Assembly: GCF_000153465.1 (NCBI RefSeq)
Contig: NZ_CH672387.1
Location: forward strand, 3,220,932 to 3,284,931
Length of the DNA: 64,000 nucleotides
Direction of reading: 5' to 3'
From: Aurantimonas manganoxydans SI85-9A1
GTDB lineage: Bacteria; Pseudomonadota; Alphaproteobacteria; Rhizobiales; Rhizobiaceae
Shown here: in pieces, positions 19,028 to 29,091 of the stretch
How the letters are laid out: each line of letters opens with the position of its first letter
Position numbering within the stretch: the first letter of the stretch is position 1
Made by a program: the position numbers and the translations under genes
Notes under the pieces: generated by a model
Database searches by the model: none
The model's input: only the letters and a program-made list of their open reading frames with translations
Told to the model about the DNA's origin: nothing

Positions 19028-19056
19028 AATGAAGGGATGCGACGCATGGGTGTCAA
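19028..19056 (-). promoter_or_regulatory. Candidate promoter of ispH-thrB-rnhA
   Basis: On the minus strand a perfect TTGACA (19056-19051) is followed after 17 bases by TTCATT (19033-19028), a weak -10. The spacing fits a sigma-70 promoter and would give a leader of about 35 bases before the TTG start of ispH. Only the -35 is strong. Confidence 0.35.
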
Positions 19057-19144
19057 GCCTCGCGGCGCTTGTGGCGCAGCATTGCGGCACGCAGACGATG
19101 GGCCTTAAGGGACGGCACCAGCATGTCGCCGGCGGCCGCCTGGC

Positions 19145-19945
19145 TCAGCGCGCTTCGCGCCTGGCAGCACGAAGATCGCCGACGATCAGCATCCCCGTCA
19201 TGACGATCAGCACCAGCGCCAGCCCGTACCAGGTGATGGCGTATTGCAGGTGATTGTTCGGGATGTCGATGACGGTGGTGCCGCCGATGGGCCCACCATC
19301 CGGCGTCTCGGCCCGCCCGGCATCGACGAAGAACGGCAGCACCGTGACCCCGGCATCCAGCGTCAGCCCCTCGGCCATGGCATCGATGTCGCGCCAGAAG
19401 AAGGTGTCGTTGCCCGGCTCGTTGTCCGGCACGAAATAGCCCGGCGTCTCGCGCGGCGGGTCGCGCGCGAGCCCCGTGACCGACACCACGCCCTCGCTTT
19501 GCCCCTCGGCACGGCTCGCCGGATCGCGCATCTCGTAGGGCACATAACCGCGATTGACGAAGACGACCGCGTTGGCATCGGTCATAAGCGGCGTGAAGAC
19601 GTTCCAGCCGGGTTTGCCCTCGAAGGTCGTCAGCATGAAGCGCTCGCCCTCATGCAGGAACCGGCCGGTGACGGTCACCGGCGTGTAATCCACATCGCCG
19701 GTGTCGGCGAAGCGGGCACGCAGCGTCGCCAGATCGATCGGCTCGGCATGGACGCGGGCGTCGATACGCTCCAGCATCGCCTGCTTCCATTGCATCCGCT
19801 CGACCTGCCACGAGCCCAGCCCGAGGAGGATCGCGATCCCGACGAGGCAGGCGAGAAGCGCGAACCAGAACTTGCCGCGCGACATGCGGCGGGGAACGTA
19901 TCCGACGCCGCCTGCGCCGATGGACGATGCGGAATCAGACATCAT
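19145..19945 (-). CDS. SURF1-family cytochrome c oxidase assembly protein
   Basis: SURF1 helps insert or retain heme a in cytochrome oxidase subunit I. The 266-residue protein has the expected topology: a membrane segment near the N-terminus (about 26-46, FALLACLVGIAILLGLGSW), a large periplasmic domain and a second membrane segment near the C-terminus (about 236-255, YGLALVLIVMTGMLIVGD). Family landmarks are GSWQVERMQWK, the FVNRGYVP motif (about 130) and NNHLQYAITWY (about 225). It overlaps the DUF983 gene by 11 bases and is the last gene of the cox cluster before ispH. Confidence 0.95.
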   Translation of the reverse strand: MMSDSASSIGAGGVGYVPRRMSRGKFWFALLACLVGIAILLGLGSWQVERMQWKQAMLERIDARVHAEPIDLATLRARFADTGDVDYTPVTVTGRFLHEGERFMLTTFEGKPGWNVFTPLMTDANAVVFVNRGYVPYEMRDPASRAEGQSEGVVSVTGLARDPPRETPGYFVPDNEPGNDTFFWRDIDAMAEGLTLDAGVTVLPFFVDAGRAETPDGGPIGGTTVIDIPNNHLQYAITWYGLALVLIVMTGMLIVGDLRAARREAR

Positions 19946-20324
19946 CGCGAAGCCGGCCTTCCGAGGCGTTGTGGCGATACTGCATGGCGATCATCAGGCC
20001 TTTCAGCGCACGCAGGAGCGGCAGGGCCAGCCCGAGGATCAGCGGCAACCACAGGAGAAAATGCAACCAGAGCGGCGGATCGTAGGCGACCTCCACCCAC
20101 AGGGCCATGCCGACCACGATGAAGCCGACGATCAGGATCACGAAGACCGCCGGGCCGTCGCCCGGATCGATGAAGCCGTAGTCGAGGTCGCAGTTCGAGC
20201 AGCGCGGCGCCACCGTCAGGAAGCCGGCGAACAGCTTGCCGTCGCCGCAGCGCGGGCAGCGACCGAGGACACCGGCCTTCACCGGGTCGGCTGCTGTCTC
20301 GGGGCGTCCGCCTGTGTCGCTCAA
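19935..20324 (-). CDS. DUF983 family membrane protein
   Basis: The 129-residue protein belongs to DUF983, an uncharacterised family regularly encoded in alphaproteobacterial cox operons. It has two CxxC pairs (CPRCG at about 23 and CSNCD at about 43) suitable for zinc or iron-sulfur binding, followed by two membrane segments (about 60-80 and 85-105). The start is TTG 20324, supported by GGAG 7 bases upstream; no ATG gives a sensible N-terminus. It overlaps SURF1 by 11 bases. A role in oxidase assembly is inferred from context only. Confidence 0.88.
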   Translation of the reverse strand: MSDTGGRPETAADPVKAGVLGRCPRCGDGKLFAGFLTVAPRCSNCDLDYGFIDPGDGPAVFVILIVGFIVVGMALWVEVAYDPPLWLHFLLWLPLILGLALPLLRALKGLMIAMQYRHNASEGRLRDDV

Positions 20325-20387
20325 ATGCTCACTCCGTCATGGCTGGCCGGGACTTGCCGCGCGCGCCGCAAGCGCGCGCATGGTCCT

Positions 20388-20420
20388 GAAACGAAGAAGG
20401 CGGCACATCGCTGCGCCGCC
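20388..20420 (-). terminator. Possible terminator after ctaE
   Basis: Read on the minus strand, a 6-bp GGCGGC/GCCGCC stem (20420-20415 with 20404-20399, 10-nt loop) is followed by TTCTTCGTTT, a mediocre T-rich tract. It lies 26 bases past the ctaE stop and could reduce read-through into DUF983-SURF1. Confidence 0.4.
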
Positions 20421-20445
20421 CCCGGAAACTCTGTCGTCGCGCCGA

Positions 20446-21321
20446 TTACTCGACGTGGATCGCGGCGCCCCAGCTGCCCCACACATAGATGCAGAAGAAG
20501 AGGAACAGCCAGACGACGTCGACGAAGTGCCAGTACCAGGCGGCCGCCTCGAAGCCGAAATGCTTCTGCGGGCTGAACTGGTGCTTCACGGCGCGCAGCA
20601 GGCAGACCGCCAGGAAGATCGTGCCGACCAGCACGTGGAAGCCGTGGAACCCGGTCGCCATGAAGAAGGTCGAGCCGTAGATCGAGCCGCCGAAGGCGAA
20701 AGGCGCGTGGGCATATTCGTAATACTGGACGTAGGAGAAGATCACGCCGAGCACCACGGTGAGGGCAAGCCCCCAGATGAGGCCCTTGCGGTCGTTGTGC
20801 AGCAGCGCGTGGTGCGCCCAGGTCACGGTCGTGCCCGACAGCAGCAGCGTGATCGTGTTGAACAGCGGCAGGTGCAGCGGATCGAGGACCTCGATGCCCT
20901 GCGGCGGCCACTGACCACCCAGCACTTCCGTGCGGGCCGCCTGGATCGCCTCGTTCGGGAACAGGCTGGCGTCGAAGAACGCCCAGAACCAAGCCACGAA
21001 GAACATCACCTCGGAGGCGATGAACATGATCATGCCGTAGCGCAGATGCAGCGAGACGGCGCGGGTATGCGCGCCCTCCTGGCCTTCCTTGATGGTGTCC
21101 GACCACCAGCCGAACATCACATAGAGGACGATCGCGAGACCGAGGAAGAAGATCCACGGGCCGGCGAAATCGATGCCGAACATGACGAACTGACCGCCGG
21201 ACGCATAGCGCATGAAGCCGACGAGACCGATCATCATGATGAAGGCCCCGGCCGAGGCTATGAACGGCCACGGGCTCGGATCGATGATGTGATAGTCATG
21301 CTTGGCGTGCGTGTCGGCCAT
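20446..21321 (-). CDS. ctaE: Cytochrome c oxidase subunit III
   Basis: Subunit III of the aa3-type oxidase stabilises proton uptake in the inner membrane complex. The 291-residue protein has the normal seven membrane segments and the family motifs SPWPF, the HLRYGMIMFIASEVMFF region (about 90-107) with the conserved Glu of helix III, THHALLHNDRK-like loop (about 175-185) and HFVDVVWLFLF near the C-terminus (about 268). It lies downstream of ctaG in the same direction, with a 113-base gap containing no recognisable gene. A possible terminator follows its stop. Confidence 0.97.
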   Translation of the reverse strand: MADTHAKHDYHIIDPSPWPFIASAGAFIMMIGLVGFMRYASGGQFVMFGIDFAGPWIFFLGLAIVLYVMFGWWSDTIKEGQEGAHTRAVSLHLRYGMIMFIASEVMFFVAWFWAFFDASLFPNEAIQAARTEVLGGQWPPQGIEVLDPLHLPLFNTITLLLSGTTVTWAHHALLHNDRKGLIWGLALTVVLGVIFSYVQYYEYAHAPFAFGGSIYGSTFFMATGFHGFHVLVGTIFLAVCLLRAVKHQFSPQKHFGFEAAAWYWHFVDVVWLFLFFCIYVWGSWGAAIHVE

Positions 21322-21434
21322 CGCGGGTCCCCGGTCTCGTTCTGAATGCCCTGCGGTCTGCTTAGCGAAACTCGCTCGGCAACTCCAGCATCTGATTGGT
21401 CTTTTCGACAGTCACCGCGATCGCCCGCGGCTCT

Positions 21435-22058
21435 CTAGAGTTGATCGGTCGTCGGTGTTCTCGTCGTCTCGCTCTTGCTGGCGGCCACCGGGGCCTCCGC
21501 TTCGTCGAGCGGGAAGAAGGTATAGGACAGGGTGATCCCCGGCGCGTCCTTGAGTTCCTCGGCCTCCAGCATGTCCGGATCGACATAGAAGACGATCGGC
21601 ATGTCGGTCTCTTCGCCCGGCTGCAGGATCTGGTTGTCGAAGCAGAAGCAGGCGATCTTGTTAAAGTAGACGCCGGCCGCCACCGGGGTGACGTTGAAGG
21701 TCGCCTGGGCCCGAACCGGCTTGTCCGACAGGTTCTTGACGTGGAAGCTGGTCTCGCGGGTTTCGCCCAGCTTGACGGTCACCTCGCGGTCGTTCGGACC
21801 GAACTTCCACGGCAGGCCCGGCGCGACATTGCCGTCGAACCGAACCAGCACCGTCTGGTCGATCACCTGGCTCGGCGCGGTCTCGGCGCGCTGGGTGGTG
21901 CCGCCATAGCCGGTGACCTGGCAGAACAGGTAGTAGAGCGGCACCGAGGCATAGGCGGCGCCGACCATGCCTACCGCGAAGGCGGCGCAGGCAACGGCGA
22001 TGACGAGGCCGCGGCGCCGTGCCGGCTGCGCGGATGCGTTGTGCTGGGTGTCGGTCAT
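21435..22058 (-). CDS. ctaG: Cytochrome c oxidase copper-insertion protein CtaG/Cox11
   Basis: CtaG delivers copper to the CuB site of subunit I. The 207-residue protein has one N-terminal membrane anchor (about 18-45), followed by the periplasmic immunoglobulin-like domain. The copper-binding motif CFCFDNQ (about 137-143) is intact, as are YYLFCQVTGYGGT (about 48-60) and FFPLDE near the C-terminus. Its start codon overlaps the stop of the 44-residue coxF gene by 4 bases. The C-terminal tail (about 185-207) is polar and Thr/Ser-rich. Confidence 0.96.
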   Translation of the reverse strand: MTDTQHNASAQPARRRGLVIAVACAAFAVGMVGAAYASVPLYYLFCQVTGYGGTTQRAETAPSQVIDQTVLVRFDGNVAPGLPWKFGPNDREVTVKLGETRETSFHVKNLSDKPVRAQATFNVTPVAAGVYFNKIACFCFDNQILQPGEETDMPIVFYVDPDMLEAEELKDAPGITLSYTFFPLDEAEAPVAASKSETTRTPTTDQL

Positions 22059-22189
22059 GTCGACAGCTTCGCGAGAGTGACGAAATAGAAGATCACCACC
22101 AGCGAGATCAAAACGATGCCGATGGCGATGGAGCGATTGCGCCGGGCGCGCTGCTGCGCCTCGGTCAGGCGGATGCGATCATCGTCCAT
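22055..22189 (-). CDS. CoxF-like small membrane protein (44 aa)
   Basis: This gene is too short for routine ORF cut-offs but fits exactly between ctaB (1-base gap) and ctaG (ATGA overlap). It encodes 44 residues starting MDDDRIRLTEAQQRARRNRS, then one membrane helix of about 19 residues (AIGIVLISLVVIFYFVTLA), then KLST. A charged cytoplasmic N-terminus and single helix are exactly what is seen in CoxF-type proteins that lie between ctaB and ctaG in other alphaproteobacteria. A role in oxidase assembly is inferred from position. The tight overlaps at both ends are strong evidence that it is translated. Confidence 0.88.
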   Translation of the reverse strand: MDDDRIRLTEAQQRARRNRSIAIGIVLISLVVIFYFVTLAKLST

Positions 22190-22190
22190 C

Positions 22191-23132
22191 TCAGTACCAC
22201 CCCGCCGGCAGCAGCGACCGTGCGACGGCTTCGCCGAGCAGGATCACGAAGAGCGCGAACAGATAGACGATCGAGAAGGCGAACAGCTTCTTGGCCGGCA
22301 GCATCTTCTCGTCGCCGTCCGGCATCCGGAACGTCGCATAGGCGTGGCGCAGGAAGTTCGCGCCGAGCAGCACCGAGGCGACACCGTAGACCGGACCGGC
22401 GAAGCCGAGCAGCCAGGGGGCGATGCCGACCGGCACGAGGACCAGCGAATAGAGGAAGATCTGGAGGCGCGTTGCCCGCTCGCCGGCGACGTTCGGCAGC
22501 ATCGGCACGCCGACGCTGCCGTAATCCTTCAGCTTGAACATGGCCAGCGCCCAGAAATGCGGCGGCGTCCAGAGGAAGATGATCAGGAACAGGACGATGC
22601 TCTCGATCGCCACGCCACCGGTTACGGCGGCCCAGCCGACCATCGGCGGAAACGCCCCGGCCGCACCGCCGATGACGATGTTCTGCGGCGTCGAGCGCTT
22701 CAGACCCATCGTGTAGATCACGGCGTAGAAGAAGATGGTGAAGGCCAGGAGCCCGGCGGCGAACCAGTTGGACGCCAGTCCCAGCATGGAGACGGCCAGC
22801 AGCGACAGGATCAGGCCGAAGGCCAGCGCTGCCTCGCGATCGATGCGGCCCGCCGGGATCGGCCGGTTGGCGGTGCGCGTCATCACCGCGTCGATATCGG
22901 AATCGTACCACATGTTCAGCGCGCCCGAGGCGCCCGCCCCGATGGCGATCGACAGGATCGAGATCACCGCCAGCGTCGGGTGGATGGCGCCGGGCGCCAG
23001 CGCCATGCCGGTGATCGCGGTCAGCACCACGAGCGACATCACCCGCGGCTTCAACAGGGCGATGTAGTCACGCGGCTCCGCCATGCTGATCGCCGGCATC
23101 GCGTTGGTGTGATTTGCGTCGAGAAGCGTCAA
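22191..23132 (-). CDS. ctaB: Protoheme IX farnesyltransferase (heme O synthase)
   Basis: CtaB attaches a farnesyl group to heme b, the first step to heme a for the oxidase. The 313-residue protein is an UbiA-superfamily prenyltransferase with about nine membrane segments. It starts with the conserved [14 protein letters not shown], has the first Asp-rich motif [12 protein letters not shown] (about 76-88) with RTANRP, and the second YTMGLKR (about 145). The TTG at 23132 is preferred because GAGG lies 6 bases upstream; ATG 23098 is in frame but has no ribosome binding site. It follows ctaD, from which it is separated by a strong stem-loop. Confidence 0.93.
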   Translation of the reverse strand: MTLLDANHTNAMPAISMAEPRDYIALLKPRVMSLVVLTAITGMALAPGAIHPTLAVISILSIAIGAGASGALNMWYDSDIDAVMTRTANRPIPAGRIDREAALAFGLILSLLAVSMLGLASNWFAAGLLAFTIFFYAVIYTMGLKRSTPQNIVIGGAAGAFPPMVGWAAVTGGVAIESIVLFLIIFLWTPPHFWALAMFKLKDYGSVGVPMLPNVAGERATRLQIFLYSLVLVPVGIAPWLLGFAGPVYGVASVLLGANFLRHAYATFRMPDGDEKMLPAKKLFAFSIVYLFALFVILLGEAVARSLLPAGWY

Positions 23133-23294
23133 GTCGAACCTCGAACCCGTTCGGCGCGATCCTGGCCCCGTCTGGAGCCGGTCGTCATGCGAACCGTTGC
23201 GTCGTTCTGCCATCGGCCTTGTTCCACATCCGTCGGGATGCCGCGCCGTGGCTTGCAGTCGCGGCTCCCGGACTGCGGAACCGTCAGACGATCA

Positions 23295-23324
23295 GGCATC
23301 CCGGATACAGGAATCCGGGATGCC
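23295..23324 (-). other. Perfect 12-bp stem-loop between ctaD and ctaB
   Basis: Arms 23295-23306 and 23313-23324 are perfectly complementary with a 6-nt loop, 33 bases downstream of the ctaD stop. There is no T-tract on either strand. In the transcript it would form a very stable hairpin that could protect the ctaC-ctaD part of the message or attenuate transcription into ctaB-coxF-ctaG. Confidence 0.7.
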
Positions 23325-23357
23325 GATTGATGTGCGGGAGACTGCCTGCGATGGGTC

Positions 23358-24986
<1,629 letters not shown>

Positions 24987-25898
24987 TTAGCGGCCGGCCA
25001 CGGCGACGGAGTCGCCGGACTGGATCCGCGCCGTCAGCTGTGCATTGGCGTCCTCGAGGCTGCCCGACGCGGTGGAGTACCACGCGGCGAACTGCTCCTT
25101 GGACACGACGCGCACGGCGATCGGCATGTTGTAATGGGACTGGCCGCAGAGCTCGGAGCACTGGCCGTAGAAGATGCCCTCGCGCTGCGCCTCGAACCAG
25201 TATTCGTTGAGGCGGCCCGGCACGGCATCGACCTTCACGCCCATGGACGGCAGGGCGAAGGAATGGATCACGTCGGCCGAGGTCGAGATCAGGCGGATGA
25301 CGGTATCGACCGGCACCACCATCTCGTTGTCGACGGCAAGAAGGTGCGGATAGACGTTGCGATCAGCCTTGCCGGTGGTGTCGCGGTCGTCATCGAGCAG
25401 CGGGTAGGATTCGAAGGAAACCGTCTCGGCCTCCGCTTCGGCCGACACTTCGGACGGCTGGTACTCGTAACCCCAGTACCACTGGTAGCCGGTCGCCTTG
25501 ACGGTCAGCTCCGGCTCGCTCGGCGGATTGTACTGCGCCGTCAGAAGCTGGAAGGACGGCACTGCCAGGAACAGCAGGATAATCACCGGCGCGAGCGTCC
25601 AGACGACCTCGATCATGGTGTTGTGGCTGGTGCGCGAGGCAACCGGGTTTCGCGAGGCGCGATAGCGGAACACCACCCAGGCCAGCAGCGCGGCGACCAG
25701 GATGGTGATCGGGATGATGAAGGCGAGCGTGTAGTTGCTGAACCAGTGGATCTGCGCCTCGATGGGAGACAGCGCTTCCTGCAGTCCCATCTGCCAGGGG
25801 TGGGGCTGACCCGGGATCAGGTCACTCTCCTGTGCGACAGCCGTTCCGGCAGTCCCCATGGATGCCATCGCGGCAAAGATCGATCGTTTCACTCGCAT
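24987..25898 (-). CDS. ctaC: Cytochrome c oxidase subunit II
   Basis: Subunit II accepts electrons from cytochrome c through its CuA centre. The 303-residue precursor has a signal peptide (cleavage after AVA, residue 22), two membrane helices (about 50-75 and 92-115) and a periplasmic cupredoxin domain. The aromatic electron-entry motif GYQWYWGYEY (about 143) and the CuA ligands are complete: His in VIHSFALPS (about 222) and CSELCGQSHYNM (about 257-268). No cytochrome c domain is fused. The open frame continues upstream to 26231 but the signal peptide fixes the start near 25898 (ATG) or 25892 (GTG). It is the first gene of the operon. Confidence 0.97.
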   Translation of the reverse strand: MRVKRSIFAAMASMGTAGTAVAQESDLIPGQPHPWQMGLQEALSPIEAQIHWFSNYTLAFIIPITILVAALLAWVVFRYRASRNPVASRTSHNTMIEVVWTLAPVIILLFLAVPSFQLLTAQYNPPSEPELTVKATGYQWYWGYEYQPSEVSAEAEAETVSFESYPLLDDDRDTTGKADRNVYPHLLAVDNEMVVPVDTVIRLISTSADVIHSFALPSMGVKVDAVPGRLNEYWFEAQREGIFYGQCSELCGQSHYNMPIAVRVVSKEQFAAWYSTASGSLEDANAQLTARIQSGDSVAVAGR

Positions 25899-26260
25899 TG
25901 TCTCCCTGCGCGCTCGTGCGTCAGTGGTGGGAACCGGCGTTTCGGGGACGAATAGCGCCTGCCGCCATCCGGCGCCAGCACCGGCATCCCGCGAAATCGG
26001 AAGAATCTTCGGCTCGCCGCTTAAAACCACGAAACCCGACGCGCCGCAACATCTTAGAACCATCGCAAGCTTGCGGCATTTTTGCGCTGGACCCGGCATT
26101 CCGGCGCCTTCATGGCATCGTCGCGCGGACGATTCGCATTGCCGCGACCGGGCCGGTTTGTCGCCGCGCCGGCCCGTTCTCCTCGACGGACGCTGTCCGG
26201 TAACCATTTGTTTGCTATAACGCCGGCACATTCCAATCCAGTCTCGAACCGGATGACCCG
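25899..26260. other. Intergenic region between divergent ctaC and ialB, probable promoters
   Basis: This 362-base stretch separates the oxidase operon from ialB and must hold both promoters. On the plus strand TATAAC (26216-26221) lies about 40 bases before ialB and could be its -10; the matching -35 (CTGTCC, 26193-26198) is weak. A 12-bp perfect palindrome occurs at 26064-26075, but palindromes of this size are expected by chance. No gene, tRNA or repeat is recognised. Confidence 0.5.
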
Positions 26261-26773
26261 ATGATCAGAACCCTTCAGACGGCGGCTGCGGCCCTCGCCC
26301 TTTGCGCCGCCAGCCTTCACCCGGCCTTCGCCCAGTCCGGCGCGACCGGCACCGTGAAGTCCCAGCACGGCGCCTGGGCCATCGTCTGCGACCAGCCGGC
26401 GGGCGCCTCGGGCGACCAGTGCGCGCTCCTGCAGAACGTCGTCGCAGAGGACAGGCCGGAGATCGGCCTGTCGATCGTCGCCCTGAAGACGGCCGACCAG
26501 CAGGCCCGGATCCTGCGCGTCCTGGCGCCACTCGGCATTCTGCTGCCGAACGGTCTCGGCCTCTATGTCGACGGCAAGGATATCGGCCGCGCGCAGTTCG
26601 TGCGCTGCTTCGACGACGGTTGCTATGCCGAGGTGATCCTCGCCGACGAACTGCTGAAGACGCTGTCGGGCGGCGCCACCGCCACCTTCATCGTCTTCCA
26701 GACCCCCGAACAGGGCATCGGCATCCCGGTCGATCTCAACGGTTTCGCCGACGGCTTCGCCGCCCTCCCCTGA
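26261..26773 (+). CDS. Invasion-associated locus B (IalB) family protein
   Basis: The 170-residue protein has a signal peptide (cleavage after AFA, residue 24) and an IalB domain. Family features are the start of the mature domain at QHGAWAIVCD (about 36), paired cysteines (CDQ with DQCALLQ, then CFDDGC at about 117-122) and the IPVDLNGFADGFAAL ending. IalB was first linked to erythrocyte invasion by Bartonella, but the family is widespread in non-pathogenic Hyphomicrobiales, so no virulence role is implied here. It is divergent from ctaC and precedes tldD, a common arrangement in the order. Confidence 0.9.
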   Translation: MIRTLQTAAAALALCAASLHPAFAQSGATGTVKSQHGAWAIVCDQPAGASGDQCALLQNVVAEDRPEIGLSIVALKTADQQARILRVLAPLGILLPNGLGLYVDGKDIGRAQFVRCFDDGCYAEVILADELLKTLSGGATATFIVFQTPEQGIGIPVDLNGFADGFAALP

Positions 26774-26896
26774 CGCCTCAGAAGACACGTTTGTGCGCCC
26801 GGCGCGGACCGCCGGCCACCGCGTCGCGCGGCGCCCCTGTTGGCAGGCGGCGCCGCGACGCTTATCTGCGGGGCCTGTTGCCAGAGGAGTCCTGCC

Positions 26897-28312
26897 ATGT
26901 CCGTGTCGCTGATCGAGCGCTTCGACATCTCGCGCGCCGAGATCGACGCGATTCTCGGGGAAACCCTGTCCGGTGCCGATGATGGCGAACTGTTCCTCGA
27001 ATACCGCGAATCGGAATCGCTGGTCTTCGACAATGGTCGCCTGAAGGCCGGCAATTTCTCCACCGACCAGGGCTTCGGCCTGAGGGCGGTGGCCGGCGAG
27101 GCCGTCGGCTACGCCCATGCCGGCGACTTTTCCGATGCCGCGCTGAAGCGCGCCGCACAGGCGGTGTCCGCCGTGAAGACCGGTCGCAATGGCACCTATG
27201 CCGAAGCGCCGGCCGGCACCAACCACAAGGTCTATGGCGACGAGAACCCGATCCCCTCGCCGGGCTTCGAGGCGAAGGTCAGGCTGCTCCAAGATATTGA
27301 CGCCTATCTGCGCGGCCAGGGCGACGACGTGCGCCAGGTCTCCGTCACGCTCGGCTCGCAATGGCAGAATGTCGAGATCCTGCGCGCCGACGGCCGGCTG
27401 GTGAAGGATGTGCGCCCGCTCGTGCGCATCAACGTCTCCGTCGTCTGCGGCGAAGGCGACCGGCAGGAATCGGGCTCCTTCGGCGCCGGCGGGCGGACCG
27501 GCTTTTCGGAATTCTTCGTCACCGAGAACTGGCAGGCCATCGCCGACAAGGCGATCGCCCAGGCCCGCGTCAATCTGCGGGCGGTCGCCGCGCCCGCCGG
27601 CACCTTCGACATCGTGCTGGCCTCGGGCTGGCCCGGCGTCATGCTGCACGAGGCGGTCGGCCATGGGCTGGAAGGCGACTTCAATCGCAAGAAGACCTCG
27701 GCCTTCTCCGGCCTGATGGGCGAGCAGGTCGCCGCGAAGGGCATCACCGTGGTCGACGACGGGACGGTGGCCGAGCGCCGCGGCTCGCTGACCATCGACG
27801 ACGAGGGCACGCCCTCCAACCGCACGGTGCTGATCGAGGACGGCAAACTGGTCGGCTACATGCAGGACCGCCAGAACGGCCGGCTGATGGGCATGGCCTC
27901 CACCGGCAACGGCCGGCGCCAGTCCTATGCCCACGTGCCGATGCCGCGCATGACCAACACGATGATGCTGGATGGTCCGCACACGCCGGAGGAGATCCTT
28001 GCCTCGGTGAAGGACGGCATCTATGCCGTCTCCTTCGGCGGCGGGCAGGTCGACATCACCTCGGGCAAGTTCGTCTTCGGCTGCACCGAGGCCTACCGCA
28101 TCCGCGACGGCAAGGTGGCCGAGCCTGTGAAGGGCGCCATGCTGATCGGCAACGGCCCGGAGGCGATGCACCGGGTCTCGATGGTCGGCAACGACGTGGC
28201 GCTGGATACCGGCATCGGCATGTGCGGCAAGAACGGCCAGGGCGTGCCGGTCGGCGTCGGCCAGCCGCATCTGCGCATGGACCGCATGACGGTGGGCGGC
28301 ACCGAGACCTGA
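26897..28312 (+). CDS. tldD: Metalloprotease TldD
   Basis: TldD, usually with TldE/PmbA, forms a zinc protease that trims unfolded peptides and processes some modified peptides and antitoxins. The 471-residue protein has the metal-binding motif HEAVGHGLEGD (251-261) and the conserved GYMQDRQN, RRQSYAHVPMPRMTNT (about 335-350) and C-terminal segments VKGAMLIGNG and GMCGKNGQ. The ATG at 26897 is preceded by GAGGAG; the longer frame from 26840 has no support. Its usual partner TldE is not encoded in this window. A sirtuin gene follows 56 bases later on the same strand. Confidence 0.95.
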   Translation: MSVSLIERFDISRAEIDAILGETLSGADDGELFLEYRESESLVFDNGRLKAGNFSTDQGFGLRAVAGEAVGYAHAGDFSDAALKRAAQAVSAVKTGRNGTYAEAPAGTNHKVYGDENPIPSPGFEAKVRLLQDIDAYLRGQGDDVRQVSVTLGSQWQNVEILRADGRLVKDVRPLVRINVSVVCGEGDRQESGSFGAGGRTGFSEFFVTENWQAIADKAIAQARVNLRAVAAPAGTFDIVLASGWPGVMLHEAVGHGLEGDFNRKKTSAFSGLMGEQVAAKGITVVDDGTVAERRGSLTIDDEGTPSNRTVLIEDGKLVGYMQDRQNGRLMGMASTGNGRRQSYAHVPMPRMTNTMMLDGPHTPEEILASVKDGIYAVSFGGGQVDITSGKFVFGCTEAYRIRDGKVAEPVKGAMLIGNGPEAMHRVSMVGNDVALDTGIGMCGKNGQGVPVGVGQPHLRMDRMTVGGTET

Positions 28313-28368
28313 GCCGCCGCCGTCGTCTCGCAGCCCTTCCGATCGCGCCCCGATAGCGGACGAGTGCC

Positions 28369-29073
28369 ATGCAGTTCCAGTCGATCCTCATCCTGACAGG
28401 TGCCGGCATCTCGGCCGAATCCGGCGTCGACACGTTTCGCGACGTCGGCGGGATCTGGTCGAAGGTCCGGCTGGAGGACGTGGCGACGCCGGAGGGCTTC
28501 GCCCGCGACCCGGCCATGGTCCATGATTTCTACAACCAGCGGCGGGCCGGGCTCGCCGGCGTAAAGCCCAACCCGGCCCATCACGCTCTGGCGCGGCTGG
28601 AGCGAGAGTTTTCCGGCAGCGTCACGGTGGTCACCCAGAACATCGACGATCTGCACGAGCGGGCCGGCTCGCGCGGCGTGATCCACATGCATGGCGAACT
28701 GGCGAAAGCGCTCTGCGCCCGCTGCGGCACACGCGGCCCGTCGCCCGATCAGCTGTCGACGGAGCTGGCCTGCCGCCAGTGCGGCAGCCTGGCGGGCATG
28801 CGGCCGGACGTCGTCTGGTTCGGCGAAATGCCGTACCACATGGACATGATCTACGACCGCCTGGCCGCGGCCGACCTGTTCGTGTCGATCGGCACCAGCG
28901 GCGCGGTCTATCCCGCCGCCGGCTTCGTCGAGGACGCGCGGGCCAATGGCAGCCGCACGCTGGAGCTCAATCTCGAGCCCTCGGCCGGCACCATGCTGTT
29001 TTCCGAAGCGCGGCACGGACCGGCCAGCCGCCTCGTCCCCGACTTCGTCGACGAGCTGCTGGCGCGACGCTGA
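28369..29073 (+). CDS. NAD-dependent protein deacylase (sirtuin, CobB-like)
   Basis: Sirtuins remove acyl groups from lysines using NAD. The 234-residue protein has the NAD site TGAGISAESGV (about 9-19), TQNIDDLHERAG (about 85-96), catalytic His in HMHGEL (about 103), and a zinc site made of CARC and CRQC (about 114-142). It also has WFGEMP. The segment FYNQRR provides the Tyr-x2-Arg pair that in class III sirtuins such as SIRT5 and CobB recognises negatively charged acyl groups, so desuccinylase-type activity is plausible. It is followed by the oppositely oriented pdxH. Confidence 0.92.
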   Translation: MQFQSILILTGAGISAESGVDTFRDVGGIWSKVRLEDVATPEGFARDPAMVHDFYNQRRAGLAGVKPNPAHHALARLEREFSGSVTVVTQNIDDLHERAGSRGVIHMHGELAKALCARCGTRGPSPDQLSTELACRQCGSLAGMRPDVVWFGEMPYHMDMIYDRLAAADLFVSIGTSGAVYPAAGFVEDARANGSRTLELNLEPSAGTMLFSEARHGPASRLVPDFVDELLARR

Positions 29074-29091
29074 GCCGCAAGCCGTCCGCCC

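Noticed and set aside
23130-23220. tRNA-like GGTTCGA stretch in the ctaB upstream region
   Set aside because: No acceptor, D-arm or anticodon stem can be built around it; it is the ribosome binding site region of ctaB.
26064-26075. 12-bp perfect palindrome in the ctaC-ialB gap
   Set aside because: About 16 palindromes of this size are expected by chance in 64 kb, so it is not evidence for an operator by itself.
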